This document shows positions 40,802 to 49,991 of a DNA stretch of 64,000 nt, piece after piece. The stretch comes from Luteimonas sp. YGD11-2 (GTDB lineage: Bacteria; Pseudomonadota; Gammaproteobacteria; Xanthomonadales; Xanthomonadaceae). Under the pieces are notes generated by a model. It was not told where the DNA came from. It searched no databases and worked only from the letters and a program-made list of their open reading frames with translations. The stretch covers positions 2,604,001-2,668,000 of the forward strand of contig NZ_CP035376.1 of assembly GCF_004118975.1 (NCBI RefSeq), in the 5' to 3' direction. Every line of letters begins with the position of its first letter. Position 1 is the stretch's first letter. Position numbers and translations under genes: made by a program.

Positions 40802-41176
40802 TCAGGGCGGTCCGCGCGAACCCAGTCCCCACGGATGGCGCCACCGCAGGTCCAACGCACGCGGCGCGGCGGCAGGGCGCCCCATCGCTGGCAATGGCAT
40901 CGCGTTGAAGGCGATGTCCATCGACGGCGCCAGCGACGACAGCAACGGGCAGTAATCGCAGTCCGGATCACCGAGCGCCGGTCGCGGGCTGTCGGCGTCG
41001 CCTGACTGCCAATGCGCACGGTCGGCGTCGCCATGGTGCGCATGCACTGCCTGTTGCTGTGCCATATGCGCCGTCGTTGCCTGTGCAACGCGGTCCAGCG
41101 TCGGCACCAGTACCAGCAGCAGCGAGGCCGCGAGACCGAGCCGACCCATCCAGTGCTGGAATGCCCCACGTTTCAT
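40802..41176 (-). CDS. DUF2946 family protein
   Basis: 124 residues: an N-terminal hydrophobic helix (LGLAASLLLVLVPTLDRVAQ), then a periplasmic part with AHHGDADRAH and the family pair in DPDCDYCPLLSSLAPS. DUF2946 proteins typically precede TonB copper receptors, as here, and are thought to be copper-related. The predicted promoter starts transcription one base before the ATG. It is followed after 69 bases by the receptor gene and probably co-transcribed with it. Confidence 0.85.
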   Translation of the reverse strand: MKRGAFQHWMGRLGLAASLLLVLVPTLDRVAQATTAHMAQQQAVHAHHGDADRAHWQSGDADSPRPALGDPDCDYCPLLSSLAPSMDIAFNAMPLPAMGRPAAAPRALDLRWRHPWGLGSRGPP

Positions 41177-41183
41177 GGGGCCG

Positions 41184-41225
41184 ATTGTGGATGCGGCGTT
41201 TCCTTACCCTGATGACACAGGTCAA
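41184..41225 (-). promoter_or_regulatory. Fnr/Dnr-type site and -10 of the DUF2946-oprC promoter
   Basis: On the minus strand TTGACCTGTGTCAT (41225 to 41212) and CACAAT (41189 to 41184) lie 32 bp apart. The start would be 41177, one base before the DUF2946 ATG (41176). Confidence 0.7.
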
Positions 41226-41258
41226 GCCGTGGCGATTTCCGTACGCAAAGGTATGTGC

Positions 41259-41300
41259 TTGATCCAGGTCATGGAGGCAGGCCGGCGCACTTCCTATCGT
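41259..41300 (+). promoter_or_regulatory. Fnr/Dnr-type site and -10 of the nirK promoter
   Basis: TTGATCCAGGTCAT (41259-41272) and TATCGT (41295-41300), 32 bp apart, give a start near 41307 and a leader of about 63 bases. Together with the site at 41212 it makes a two-site divergent control region between nirK and the copper receptor genes. Confidence 0.75.
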
Positions 41301-41369
41301 GGCTGCAACGGCGGAAAGCCCTTCCGCATGTGCTCCCCCGGCTTCGCATCAACCGCAAGGAAATACGCC

Positions 41370-42746
41370 ATGAGGAACCTGGTTCTGCTGTTCGCACTCG
41401 CCGCCGCCGGCGGCTTCGTCCCGATGGAGGTGGCCGCACAGCAGTCCGCCTCGGTCACCCCGATCGCCGATGTCACTTTCAGCATGCGCACCGAGATCGC
41501 CAACGGACAGATGGTCTTCATCGGCAATGCCGGGGCCATCAAGGACGTGGTCAACCCCGACCTGCGCGTTGCCGAAGGCGCGGTGGTCGCCATCACCATC
41601 ACCAACAACGACGGCGCCATGCACGACATCGCGGTGCCGGAGTTCGGCGCGCAGTCCGACCAGGTGGTCGGCGTGGGCGCGGCGACCACGATCGTGTTCC
41701 GCGCCACCAAATCGGGCACGTTCGAATACATCTGCACCATTCCGGGCCACAAGCTCGCCGGCATGACCGGCAACCTGATCGTCGGCGACGTCAAGGAAGA
41801 GGTGAGCACGGCGATCGACATCGCCAAGAACCCCGCCGAGGTCGGCACGCCCGTCGGCGACCGCGCTCCGCAGCACATCAACTACGACCTGCTGACCACG
41901 GAGGTCGAAGGCCGGCTGTCGGATGGCAGCACCTACCGTTACTGGACCTTCGACAACACGGTGCCGGGCCCGATGCTGCGCATCCGCCAGGGCGACACGG
42001 TGACCATCAACCTCAAGAACGCCGAAGACAGCATCAACATCCATTCGGTCGACTTCCACTCGGTCACCGGCCCCGGCGGCGGCGCCGCGGTGACGCAGGT
42101 GCGCCCCGGCGAGACCAAGAGCTTCACCTTCAAGGCGCTGCACCCGGGCCTGTACGTCTACCACTGCGCCACGCCGATGATCGCCCACCACATCTCCAAC
42201 GGCATGTACGGAATGATCCTGGTCGAACCCGAGGGCGGCCTGCCGGCGGTGGACAAGGAGTACTACGTCATGCAGGGCGAGCTCTACACGGCGCAGAAGC
42301 ACGGCTCACGCGGGCTGCAGGAGTTCTCGGTCGACAAGCTGCTCGACGAGAAGCCCGAGCACCTGATGTTCAACGGTTCGATGGACGCGCTCACCAAGAC
42401 CTTCGACATGACGGCCAACGTGGGTGAGGAAGTGCGCATCTTCTTCGGCGTCGGCGGCCCGAACATGACCTCGAGCTTCCACCTGATCGGCGAGGTGTTC
42501 GACCGGGTCTACAACCTGGCCTCGTTCACCAGCCCGCCGCTGACAGACGTGCAGACCACGCTGGTGCCGCCGGGTGGCGCGACGATGGTCGAGTTCAAGG
42601 TCGACTATCCCGGCAAGTACATCCTCGTCGACCACGCACTGTCGCGCGCCGAGAAGGGCCTGACCGGCATCCTCACCGTCCACGGCGATGCCGATGCGAC
42701 GATCTTCCACTCCAGCGAAGCGATCGACGCGGCCTCGGGGCACTGA
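41370..42746 (+). CDS. nirK: Copper nitrite reductase with extra N-terminal cupredoxin domain
   Basis: 458 residues; reduces nitrite to nitric oxide in the periplasm. Signal peptide to about residue 23 (VAAQ). An additional N-terminal cupredoxin (about 30-140) has its own type 1 ligands H85, C122, H127 and M132. The two-domain NirK core follows: type 1 ligands H225, C266, H274, M279; type 2 ligands H230, H265, H422; catalytic D228 and H371. The C-x7-H-x4-M spacing fits the AniA-like (class II) branch. The fused cupredoxin probably passes electrons to the core, as in Hyphomicrobium-type NirK. ATG 41370 has AAGGAAA upstream. Confidence 0.94.
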   Translation: MRNLVLLFALAAAGGFVPMEVAAQQSASVTPIADVTFSMRTEIANGQMVFIGNAGAIKDVVNPDLRVAEGAVVAITITNNDGAMHDIAVPEFGAQSDQVVGVGAATTIVFRATKSGTFEYICTIPGHKLAGMTGNLIVGDVKEEVSTAIDIAKNPAEVGTPVGDRAPQHINYDLLTTEVEGRLSDGSTYRYWTFDNTVPGPMLRIRQGDTVTINLKNAEDSINIHSVDFHSVTGPGGGAAVTQVRPGETKSFTFKALHPGLYVYHCATPMIAHHISNGMYGMILVEPEGGLPAVDKEYYVMQGELYTAQKHGSRGLQEFSVDKLLDEKPEHLMFNGSMDALTKTFDMTANVGEEVRIFFGVGGPNMTSSFHLIGEVFDRVYNLASFTSPPLTDVQTTLVPPGGATMVEFKVDYPGKYILVDHALSRAEKGLTGILTVHGDADATIFHSSEAIDAASGH

Positions 42747-42773
42747 GAATCCCCTGGCGGCATGTGGTACCGG

Positions 42774-42791
42774 AGGCGCCTGCGGGCGCCT
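42774..42791 (+). terminator. Hairpin after nirK
   Basis: AGGCGCC-TGCG-GGCGCCT, perfect 7 bp stem, 27 bases after the nirK stop, followed by TTCGGCATTT. Outer GGTACCG and CGGTAC can extend the structure. No strong T-run. Confidence 0.45.
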
Positions 42792-42885
42792 TCGGCATTT
42801 CGGTACTCCCGCACACTCCAGCGACTGGGCGTCAGCCGCATTCCTGTCTTGAAAGGGCTGCTCCGTTGTGATCCGCGCCGCCCGG

Positions 42886-42993
42886 CGCGCACGCCGGGGA
42901 GCGTGCTCCCCCGGCCGGAGTCCGCGTCCGGCTACCACGGCCGGCCGCCGGCCATCCATGGCCGGCTGTCCGCACACCCCCCGGCGTACGCGC
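42886..42993 (-). repeat. Composite repeat, copy D: T2 palindrome
   Basis: Outer arms CGCACGCCGGGGAGCGTGC and the GCACACCCCCCGGCGTACG side pair with mismatches. Hairpins as in the other T2 copies (GGCCGG/CCGGCC and GCCAT/ATGGC). CTTGAAAGGGCTGCTCC, just before it, recurs beside copy C as CTTGAAAGGGAAGCTCC. Confidence 0.82.
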
Positions 42994-43111
42994 CGGGCTC
43001 AGGCATCCGTCGGCTCCGCACCGGGATCAGAACCGGCTCCCGGCAGACTCGCGTGCGACCGACCAGCGCCATTCGTTGTTGACTTGCGACCCGACGGGAC
43101 GAGAGTGGGTG

Positions 43112-43223
43112 CCCACCGTGGACGCAGGGGGATGTCCAGAGCCGGCCATGGATGGCCGGCGGCCGGATGTGGGAGCAGGACGCGGAGATATCCGGCTGGG
43201 CATCCCCCTGTGGCCGCGGTGGG
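43112..43223 (-). repeat. Composite repeat, copy D: T1 palindrome
   Basis: CCCACCGTGGACGCAGGGGG pairs with CCCCCTGTGGCCGCGGTGGG. Inner hairpins GCCGGCCAT/ATGGCCGGC and GCCGGAT/ATCCGGC, second loop GTGGGAGCAGGACGCGGAG. The 532 bp gap 42747-43278 between nirK and queC holds the nirK hairpin and this copy. Confidence 0.85.
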
Positions 43224-43278
43224 CCGCCCAGGTCCCACCGGGGGCAGGCCCGGACCTGGGGATGCCGTCGCCTTTGTG

Positions 43279-43941
43279 TCAGGCGTAACGTGTCGGGTCG
43301 GCAATACCTGCGCCCGCAAACCCGTCCGCACGCAATCGGCAGGCATCGCAGTCGCCACAGGCGCGGCCCTGCGCATCGGCGCGATAGCACGACACCGTGG
43401 CGGCGAAGTCCACGCCCAGGCGCATGCCTTCGGCAGCGATCTGAGCCTTGCTCATGTCGAGCAGCGGCGCATGGATGCGGATTCCCGCGCCTTCCACCCC
43501 GGCACGGGTGGCGAGGTTGGCCAACCGCTCGAAGGCCTCGATGAACTCCGGCCGGCAGTCCGGATAGCCGGAATAGTCCACCGCATTGACGCCACAGTAG
43601 ATGTCGGCCGCGCCCAGCACCTCGGCCCAGCCCAGCGCGATCGACAGCATGATGGTGTTGCGCGCCGGCACGTAGGTCACCGGGATGCCGTCGTTGCCGC
43701 CGCCCGTGGGCACGTCGATGTCATCGGTCAGCGCCGAGCCGCCGATGCTGCGCAGGTCGACGGCGACCACCTTGTGCTCGACGGCGTCGGCGGCCATGCG
43801 CGCTGCGGCCTCGAGCTCGGAAGTGTGCCGCTGCCCATAGGCGACGCTGAGCGCGTGCACCGCATGCCCGCGCTCGCGGGCAATGGCGAGGACGACGGCG
43901 GAGTCCATCCCACCGGAGACGAGGACGACGGCTTTCTGCAT
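43279..43941 (-). CDS. queC: 7-cyano-7-deazaguanine synthase
   Basis: A 220-residue PP-loop ATPase that converts 7-carboxy-7-deazaguanine to preQ0 in queuosine synthesis. PP-loop [11 protein letters not shown] near the start, [16 protein letters not shown], and a C-terminal zinc site with [23 protein letters not shown] 43941 matches the family start. It is downstream of queE, which supplies its substrate. Confidence 0.95.
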   Translation of the reverse strand: MQKAVVLVSGGMDSAVVLAIARERGHAVHALSVAYGQRHTSELEAAARMAADAVEHKVVAVDLRSIGGSALTDDIDVPTGGGNDGIPVTYVPARNTIMLSIALGWAEVLGAADIYCGVNAVDYSGYPDCRPEFIEAFERLANLATRAGVEGAGIRIHAPLLDMSKAQIAAEGMRLGVDFAATVSCYRADAQGRACGDCDACRLRADGFAGAGIADPTRYA

Positions 43942-44066
43942 GGCGTGATTCACGGCTGGTGACAGGGCATTCGTAATCGGGCGACAGCCCGCTGACGTGA
44001 CCGGACCGAACCTTCCGCTGCGCAGCGGTCGGGTCACCGGGGCCACCGGTCAGGGTGACCGGCCGG
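43942..44066. other. GC-rich structured spacer between queE and queC
   Basis: Contains several possible stems: CGCTGCGCAGCG, GGTCACC with GGTGACC, and CGGGCGACAGCCCG. I do not see a preQ1 riboswitch consensus. It could be an attenuator, or simply GC-rich spacer. Confidence 0.3.
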
Positions 44067-44753
44067 CTACCGTCCGGGTTCGTCGTTCCACAGCAGCTTG
44101 TGCAGCTGCAGCTGGAAACGCACCGGCAGGCGGTCGGCGACGATCCAGTCGGCCAGCGCGCGCGGATCGACCTCGCTCTTGCTGGGCGAGAACCACACCT
44201 CGCAGCGCGCGGCCAGCGCATGTTCGTTGACCACCCCGCGCGCCCACTCGTAGTCCGCACGCGAGCAGATCACGAACTTCACCTGGTCATGCGGCGTCAG
44301 CAGCGCGATGTTGGCCCAGTGGTTGCGGTGCACCTCGGCCGAGCCCGGCGTCTTGATGTCGAGCACGCGCGACACGCGTGGATCGACCTCGCCGATATCG
44401 AGCGCGCCTGACGTTTCCAGCGACACCGCGTAGCCGGCATCGCACAGCCGACGCAGCAGGCCGATGCAGCGCTTCTGCGCCAGCGGCTCGCCGCCGGTCA
44501 CGCAGACATGGCGCACGCCATGCGAGGCGACCTCGGCGAGGATCGCATCGACATCTCGCCATTCGCCGCCGTGGAAGGCGTAGGCGGTATCGCAGTACTG
44601 GCAGCGAAGCGGGCAGCCGGTCAGGCGCACGAACACCGTCGGCCAGCCGGCATCGCGGGCCTCGCCCTGCAACGACAGGAAGATTTCGGTGATGCGCAGC
44701 CGGTCGGCCACCGGCGCGGCGGCTTCGGAAGCGGCGGGAATCATGGGCGGCAT
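44067..44753 (-). CDS. queE: 7-carboxy-7-deazaguanine synthase
   Basis: A 228-residue radical SAM enzyme making 7-carboxy-7-deazaguanine from carboxytetrahydropterin. Substrate and cluster motifs: ITEIFLSLQGEARDAG, CPLRCQYCD (C-x3-C-x2-C), and VTGGEPLAQ. The C-terminal FQLQLHKLLWNDEPGR is family-typical. ATG 44753 or ATG 44744 could start translation; neither has a clear ribosome site. It follows cpoB of the Tol-Pal operon, the usual order in gammaproteobacteria. Confidence 0.94.
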   Translation of the reverse strand: MPPMIPAASEAAAPVADRLRITEIFLSLQGEARDAGWPTVFVRLTGCPLRCQYCDTAYAFHGGEWRDVDAILAEVASHGVRHVCVTGGEPLAQKRCIGLLRRLCDAGYAVSLETSGALDIGEVDPRVSRVLDIKTPGSAEVHRNHWANIALLTPHDQVKFVICSRADYEWARGVVNEHALAARCEVWFSPSKSEVDPRALADWIVADRLPVRFQLQLHKLLWNDEPGR

Positions 44754-44771
44754 TGTAGCCGCCGGACGGGC

Positions 44772-44790
44772 GCCGGGCCTGAAGCCCGGC
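44772..44790 (-). terminator. Perfect hairpin between cpoB and queE
   Basis: GCCGGGC-CTGAA-GCCCGGC (plus-strand reading), 7 bp stem, seven bases after the cpoB stop. It has no T-run, so it may only partly separate queE from the Tol-Pal transcript. Confidence 0.4.
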
Positions 44791-44797
44791 TGCTGCG

Positions 44798-45604
44798 TCA
44801 GCGCAGCCGGCTCAGCTGGATCGCGCGCAGGCGGTCGTCGGCGGTCCGCGCGGCGTCGGTGCCCGGGTAGCGCTTGCCGACATCGGCCAGGGTGGCCTCG
44901 GCGGCGTCCAGATCGCGCAGGCCGTACTGCGACAGCCCGAGCTTCAACAGCGCACCGGGTGCCTTGTCGCTGTCCGGGAAGCGGCCGATCAGTGCCTGGA
45001 ACTGCTGCTGGGCCAATTCGTAGTTCTGTGTGGCGTAGTAGCTCTCGCCCAGCCAGTAGAGCGCGTTCGCGGCGTAGGCGCCGTCCGGGTACTGGCCGAG
45101 GAAATCCTGGAACAGGTTGGCGGCATCGGCATAACGGCCGCCGCGCAGCGCTTCGAAGGCGCTTTCGTAGGCGGCACGCTCATCGGCCGGAGCCGCGGCG
45201 CGCGCGGCAGGCGCATTGCGCGGCGGTGGTGCCGGCAACACGCCGCCGGCATTGCCGGCAGGTGCATCGGTGGATGCCTGCGGCGGATCGGGCAGCGTCG
45301 CCCCCGCGCCACCAGCCCCACTCTCGAGGCGGTTGAGCCGCCCGTCGATGTCGAGGTACTGCGCACGCGAAGTCGAACGCAGCTGCTCGTTCTGCTGCTG
45401 CAGTTCCTCGAGCTGCGAACGCAGGGCCTGGACCTCGCCACGCAATTGCGTGAGCTGGTTGAGCAGGTCCATGTTGCCCTGGTTGGCGGCGGCCTGCTGC
45501 TCGAGCGAAGCCACGCGATCGGCCAGGCTTGCACGCTGGCCGTACGCGGGCGCGGCCGCCACAAGGGCGGCCGCGACCAGGGTTGAAACGATCAGTCCAC
45601 GCAT
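44798..45604 (-). CDS. cpoB: Tol-Pal associated division coordinator CpoB (YbgF)
   Basis: A 268-residue periplasmic protein linking outer-membrane constriction with PBP1B peptidoglycan synthesis. Signal peptide to about residue 23 (AYGQ), a trimeric coiled coil (ADRVASLEQQ...LNQLTQLRGEVQALRSQLEEL), a Pro/Ala linker, and TPR repeats (YESAFEALRGGRYADAANLF, AANALYWLGESYYATQNYELA). ATG 45604 is six bases after the pal stop; an in-frame TTG at 45613 is less likely. Confidence 0.94.
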   Translation of the reverse strand: MRGLIVSTLVAAALVAAAPAYGQRASLADRVASLEQQAAANQGNMDLLNQLTQLRGEVQALRSQLEELQQQNEQLRSTSRAQYLDIDGRLNRLESGAGGAGATLPDPPQASTDAPAGNAGGVLPAPPPRNAPAARAAAPADERAAYESAFEALRGGRYADAANLFQDFLGQYPDGAYAANALYWLGESYYATQNYELAQQQFQALIGRFPDSDKAPGALLKLGLSQYGLRDLDAAEATLADVGKRYPGTDAARTADDRLRAIQLSRLR

Positions 45605-45609
45605 GCCGA

Positions 45610-46125
45610 TCAACGGGCGGTGTAGACGATCTCGACGCGACGGTTACGGGCCCAGCAGTCCTCGCTGGTCTCGGTGCAGACCGGACGCTCTTCGCCGTAG
45701 CTCACGACGGTCAGCTGGGTGCCCGAGCCGCCCTGCGCCTGCAGGGCCGACGACACGGCATTGCCGCGACGCTCGCCCAGGCCGAGGTTGTACTCGCGGC
45801 TGCCGCGCTCGTCGGCGTTGCCTTCCAGGGTGATGCGGGCCGACTGGCGGTCACGCAGGTACTTGGCATGGCAGGCCATGGCCGCCTGGAACTCGGGACG
45901 CAGGGATTCCTGGTCGAAGTCGAAGTAGACCACGCGCTGGCGCAGGCAGGCATCGGTATCCAGGTCTTCCGGGCCATAAGCGCCGCCGGTGCCCTGCTGG
46001 GGCTGGGTCACGGTGCTGGCGGTGCCGGGCGTGGTGGTCTGCGGCTCTTCCTTGACGCGCTTGGAGCAGCCGACAACGGCAACGCACAATGCAGCGGCGA
46101 GCAGGACTCGGGTGGTGATGTTCAT
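45610..46125 (-). CDS. pal: Peptidoglycan-associated lipoprotein Pal
   Basis: A 171-residue outer-membrane lipoprotein. The lipobox VVGC gives a lipidated Cys at about position 20, then a short linker, then an OmpA-like peptidoglycan-binding domain with LEGNADERGSREYNLGLGERR and NRRVEIVY. It works with TolB and CpoB in envelope constriction. Same strand as tolB, 63 bases downstream. Confidence 0.96.
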   Translation of the reverse strand: MNITTRVLLAAALCVAVVGCSKRVKEEPQTTTPGTASTVTQPQQGTGGAYGPEDLDTDACLRQRVVYFDFDQESLRPEFQAAMACHAKYLRDRQSARITLEGNADERGSREYNLGLGERRGNAVSSALQAQGGSGTQLTVVSYGEERPVCTETSEDCWARNRRVEIVYTAR

Positions 46126-46188
46126 CTCGTCGTTCCCTAGGTGGTGGTTCAGGCGGTTCAGATTGATTGAGTGGATGTGCAGGCCGCG

Positions 46189-47508
46189 TCAGCGCTGTTC
46201 GCGGTAAGGTCCCCAGGCGGGTTCGCGGACGTCACCATCCGCGAGGACCAGCCGTTGACGGACCCGTCCATCTGCCGAAACCGCATACAGCACGCCCCGC
46301 CGCCCCTCGCGCGCCGCATAGAGAACCATGCTGGCGTTCGGAGCAAAACTGGGCGATTCGTCGAGCGACCCCGGTGACAGCGTGGACCAGCGAGGACTCC
46401 CCAGGCTGCGATCCAGCACGGCGATACGGTACACGTTACCTGAACCCTGCGCCACGGCGATTTTCTGCCCGTCGAACGACACGCTCGGGTCCGCGTTGTA
46501 GCTGCCCTGGAACGTCACGCGCGTGGCGCTGCCACCGCTCGCTGGTACCTGGTAGACCTGCGGCCGGCCACCGCGGTCGGAGGTGAAATAGATGCTGCTG
46601 CCGTCATGGCTCCAGGCCGGCGAGGTGTCGATGCCGAAGTGGTTGGTGAGCTGGGTCAGCGCCTTCGAACCGAGATCCATGACGTAGATCTCGGGGTTGC
46701 CGCTGCGCGACAGGGTCAGCGCCAGGCGGCGGCCATCGGGCGAGAACGCCGGCCCCGAATTGATGCCGCGGAAGCTCGAGACCAGCTCGCGGGCGCCGGT
46801 GTTGATGTCCTGGATGTAGATCGAGGAGTTGCGGCGCTCGAAGCTCACATAGGCCAGCTTGCTGCCATCCGGGCTCCACGACGGCGACAGCAGCGGCTCG
46901 TTGGAGCGCACCACGGTCTGCGGGTTGTGGCCGTCGGAATCGGCAACGATCAGCGCGTAGCGGGCGTTCTCGCCGACGCCGGTCTGGGTGACGTAGGCGA
47001 TGCGGGTCCAGAACGCGCCACGCACGCCGAGGATCTTCTCGTACACGGCATCGGCGATCTGGTGGGCAACGTCGCGCATCGAACCGGAGCGCGCGGTCAT
47101 CGCCATGCCGATCAGGCGCTCCTGCCTGGCGACGTCGAACAGCTCGTACTCGACCCGGTAGGCACCGGCGCCGGCATCGAGCACCCGGCCGATCACCAGG
47201 AAGTCCTGCCGCAGCACGCGCCAGGTCGGGTACTGCACCTCGCTGCCACGGGTCGGGCGCTCGACGATGTCGCGCTCGGGCAGCGTGCGGAACTGGCCGG
47301 AGCGGTCGAGGTCGGCGCGGATCACCGCGGCGATGTCGGTATCCGGCGCGCTGCCGGAGCCCTGGTAGGGCATCGGCACGACGGCGATCGGCAGCGCCGA
47401 GGCATGACCGCCGACGATGTCGATCTCCAGGCCCTGCTGTTGCGCGGCGGCAAGCGATGGCAACAGCAGCGCGAGCAGGAGGAGCAGGCAACGGGTCATC
47501 GGTTTCAT
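46189..47508 (-). CDS. tolB: Tol-Pal system beta-propeller protein TolB
   Basis: A 439-residue periplasmic protein. Signal peptide to about residue 23 (SLAAAQQ), N-terminal domain, then a six-bladed propeller with repeated SPDG/SHDG-type turns (SPSWSPDGSKLAYVSFE, GPAFSPDGRRLALTLS, SPAWSHDGSSIYFTSD). It binds Pal and TolA. It lies between tolA (96 bases upstream) and pal. Confidence 0.96.
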   Translation of the reverse strand: MKPMTRCLLLLLALLLPSLAAAQQQGLEIDIVGGHASALPIAVVPMPYQGSGSAPDTDIAAVIRADLDRSGQFRTLPERDIVERPTRGSEVQYPTWRVLRQDFLVIGRVLDAGAGAYRVEYELFDVARQERLIGMAMTARSGSMRDVAHQIADAVYEKILGVRGAFWTRIAYVTQTGVGENARYALIVADSDGHNPQTVVRSNEPLLSPSWSPDGSKLAYVSFERRNSSIYIQDINTGARELVSSFRGINSGPAFSPDGRRLALTLSRSGNPEIYVMDLGSKALTQLTNHFGIDTSPAWSHDGSSIYFTSDRGGRPQVYQVPASGGSATRVTFQGSYNADPSVSFDGQKIAVAQGSGNVYRIAVLDRSLGSPRWSTLSPGSLDESPSFAPNASMVLYAAREGRRGVLYAVSADGRVRQRLVLADGDVREPAWGPYREQR

Positions 47509-47604
47509 CGGGGCACCTGGTCTTGAAGGGAAGGCATCGCGTCCGCGTTCACGGAAGCGCTCGACAGCTTGGACGGCGTGACCGCAGCGCCCGGTGAACG
47601 GGCG

Positions 47605-48593
47605 TCATCGATCCTGCGCGGTGAAGTTGAGGTTGAGCCGGCGGTTGAAGACTGACTCGAATCCCGCGTACGGCAACGGCGCGGCACGCCGCACCGCGGC
47701 CTCCACCGAGCGCCGGCCCAGCGCGTCGTACGGACAGCCGGCATCGAATTCCACGTTGATCACCTCGCCACCCGGCAACTGGGTGATGTAGATGCGGCAG
47801 CGCTGGCCGATCGGCACGTTGTCGGGCCGGGTCCACTGTCGCGCGATTGCTTCCTGCAGGGCGGCGGCGTACTTCGCGGCAAGGTCACTGCTGCCATCCG
47901 GGCGGCCCGGTGGCGGGCTTGCCGCGGGGGCCGACGCCGCGGCCTGCTCGGCGGCCTGGCGCGCGCGGGCATCGGCGATCTGTTTCAGCCGCTGCTCGGC
48001 CTGTTCGGCCTCGCGGCGGATCCGCTCGCGCTCGGCCTGCAGCTTGCGCAGTTCCTCCTGCCGCTGTTGCTGGGCCAGCCGCCGGCGCTGCTCGGCCTCC
48101 TCCTGGCGCTTGCGCTCGGTGAGGTCGATCTGCTCCTGCCGGCGGCGCTCCTCCTGCTCGCGCTGCGCGCGCAGCTCGGATTCGGACTCGCGACGGGCGG
48201 CGTCCTGGTCGACCGTGTCCGGCTCCGGCAGGCGCTCCTGCGGCGTCGGCTGCGGCGCCACTTCGGCATCCTCGGGCACCGGCGCCGGCAATGGCTGCGG
48301 CGGCGGAGCGGCCTCCTCCTCGACCGGCTCGGGTTCCGGCAGCGGTTCCGGCCCGGCGTCGGGTTGCGGCGGCGGGGGATCCGGCAGCGGCTCGGGTTCG
48401 GCTGCCAGCGCACGGCGTTGCGCGGCGCTGAGCGCATTGGGGTCGATGATGTCGGCGGTCACCGGTGAACCGAACGCCGGCTCGGCCCGGCGCTGGGTCC
48501 AGTCGAGGCCGAATACCAGCAGCAGGGCCAGCAGGACATGCAGGCCCAGCGCGAGAGCGACCGCCTGGACCGTATCGGCGCGCTGCTGCCGCA

Positions 48594-48594
<1 letters not shown>
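47605..48594 (-). CDS. tolA: Cell envelope protein TolA
   Basis: 329 residues: an N-terminal membrane helix (LALGLHVLLALLLVFGL), a Pro/Glu-rich stretch, a long charged coiled coil (AARRESESELRAQREQEER to RLKQIADARARQA), and a C-terminal globular domain with the cysteines C-R-I-Y...AGCPYDALGRRSVEAAV. It spans the periplasm from TolQR to TolB/Pal. The start overlaps the tolR stop by one base. The coiled coil is shorter than in E. coli TolA (421 residues). Confidence 0.94.
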
Positions 48595-49028
<434 letters not shown>

Positions 49029-49096
49029 GGGGGTGGTCCTCGCAATCGGGTCGGATCAGCGCGCCGGCAGCCAACGTGCCTGCGGCGCGCGCGGGG

Positions 49097-49885
49097 TCAT
49101 GCCTCGCTCGACTGCCGCTCGAGGATCGACGAGAACTCTTCGGAGAACGCCTCGTACCGGCTGGCGATGCGCTCGACCCGGGTGGCGAAGCGGTTGTAGG
49201 CCCACACCGCCGGGATCGCGGCGAACAGGCCCATCGCGGTGGCGATCAACGCCTCGGAGATACCCGGCGCCACGGTGGCGATGGTGGCCTCGCGCACGTT
49301 GGCCAGGCCATGGAACGAGATCATGATTCCCCACACGGTGCCGAGCAGGCCGACGTAGGGCGCGATCGAGCCGACGTTGGCGAGGAATTCGAGGTTCTGC
49401 TCGAGCCCGTCGATCTCGCGCGAGCCGGCCACGCGCATGCCGCGCTGGGCGGCCTCGAGACGCGAGCGGCTGTCGACGCTGCGGCGCGGCCGCGCGTACT
49501 CGCGGAAACCGGATTCGAAGATCGCCTCCAGACCCTCGATCTCGCGGTTGCGCTCGGTGGCGGCGGCATGCAGCTTCGTAAGTTCGGCGCCGGACCAGAA
49601 CTTCTCCTCGAAGCGGTCGGCTTCCCTGGTGGCACGGTCGAGCAGGCGCTTCTTGCGGAAGATGATCACCCACGAGGCGATCGACGCGAACAGCAGCAGC
49701 AGCATGACCAGCTGCACCGGAATCGACGCATGGAGGATGAGGCTCCAGACGTCCAGGTCGGTGGGCAGCGCGCCCGCCGCCGCGGCGGCATCGGCGCCCG
49801 CGGGCAGCGCCTCGGCGGTGGCGGCCGCGTCCTCGGCCAGCGGCTCGACCTGGGTGGCCTGCAGCAACATCGTCAGTGGGGTCAT
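49097..49885 (-). CDS. tolQ: Tol-Pal proton-channel subunit TolQ
   Basis: A 262-residue ExbB/TolQ protein with three membrane helices ([40 protein letters not shown] and [20 protein letters not shown]). An Ala/Glu-rich N-terminal extension of about 45 residues precedes helix 1, longer than in E. coli. ATG 49885 has GGAG upstream; further in-frame codons upstream look untranslated. Confidence 0.94.
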   Translation of the reverse strand: MTPLTMLLQATQVEPLAEDAAATAEALPAGADAAAAAGALPTDLDVWSLILHASIPVQLVMLLLLFASIASWVIIFRKKRLLDRATREADRFEEKFWSGAELTKLHAAATERNREIEGLEAIFESGFREYARPRRSVDSRSRLEAAQRGMRVAGSREIDGLEQNLEFLANVGSIAPYVGLLGTVWGIMISFHGLANVREATIATVAPGISEALIATAMGLFAAIPAVWAYNRFATRVERIASRYEAFSEEFSSILERQSSEA

Positions 49886-49991
49886 GCATCCGCTCCGGTT
49901 TGATCGCTCCGACACGCGGCGGCGCCGCGCATCCATGTCTTTCGGCCGCGCCGCGTCCAACGGCGGGGCCATGCTCACTTCCCGCCGGCGG

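Noticed and set aside
43942-44066. preQ1 riboswitch in front of queC
   Set aside because: No recognisable aptamer consensus; only GC-rich stems.
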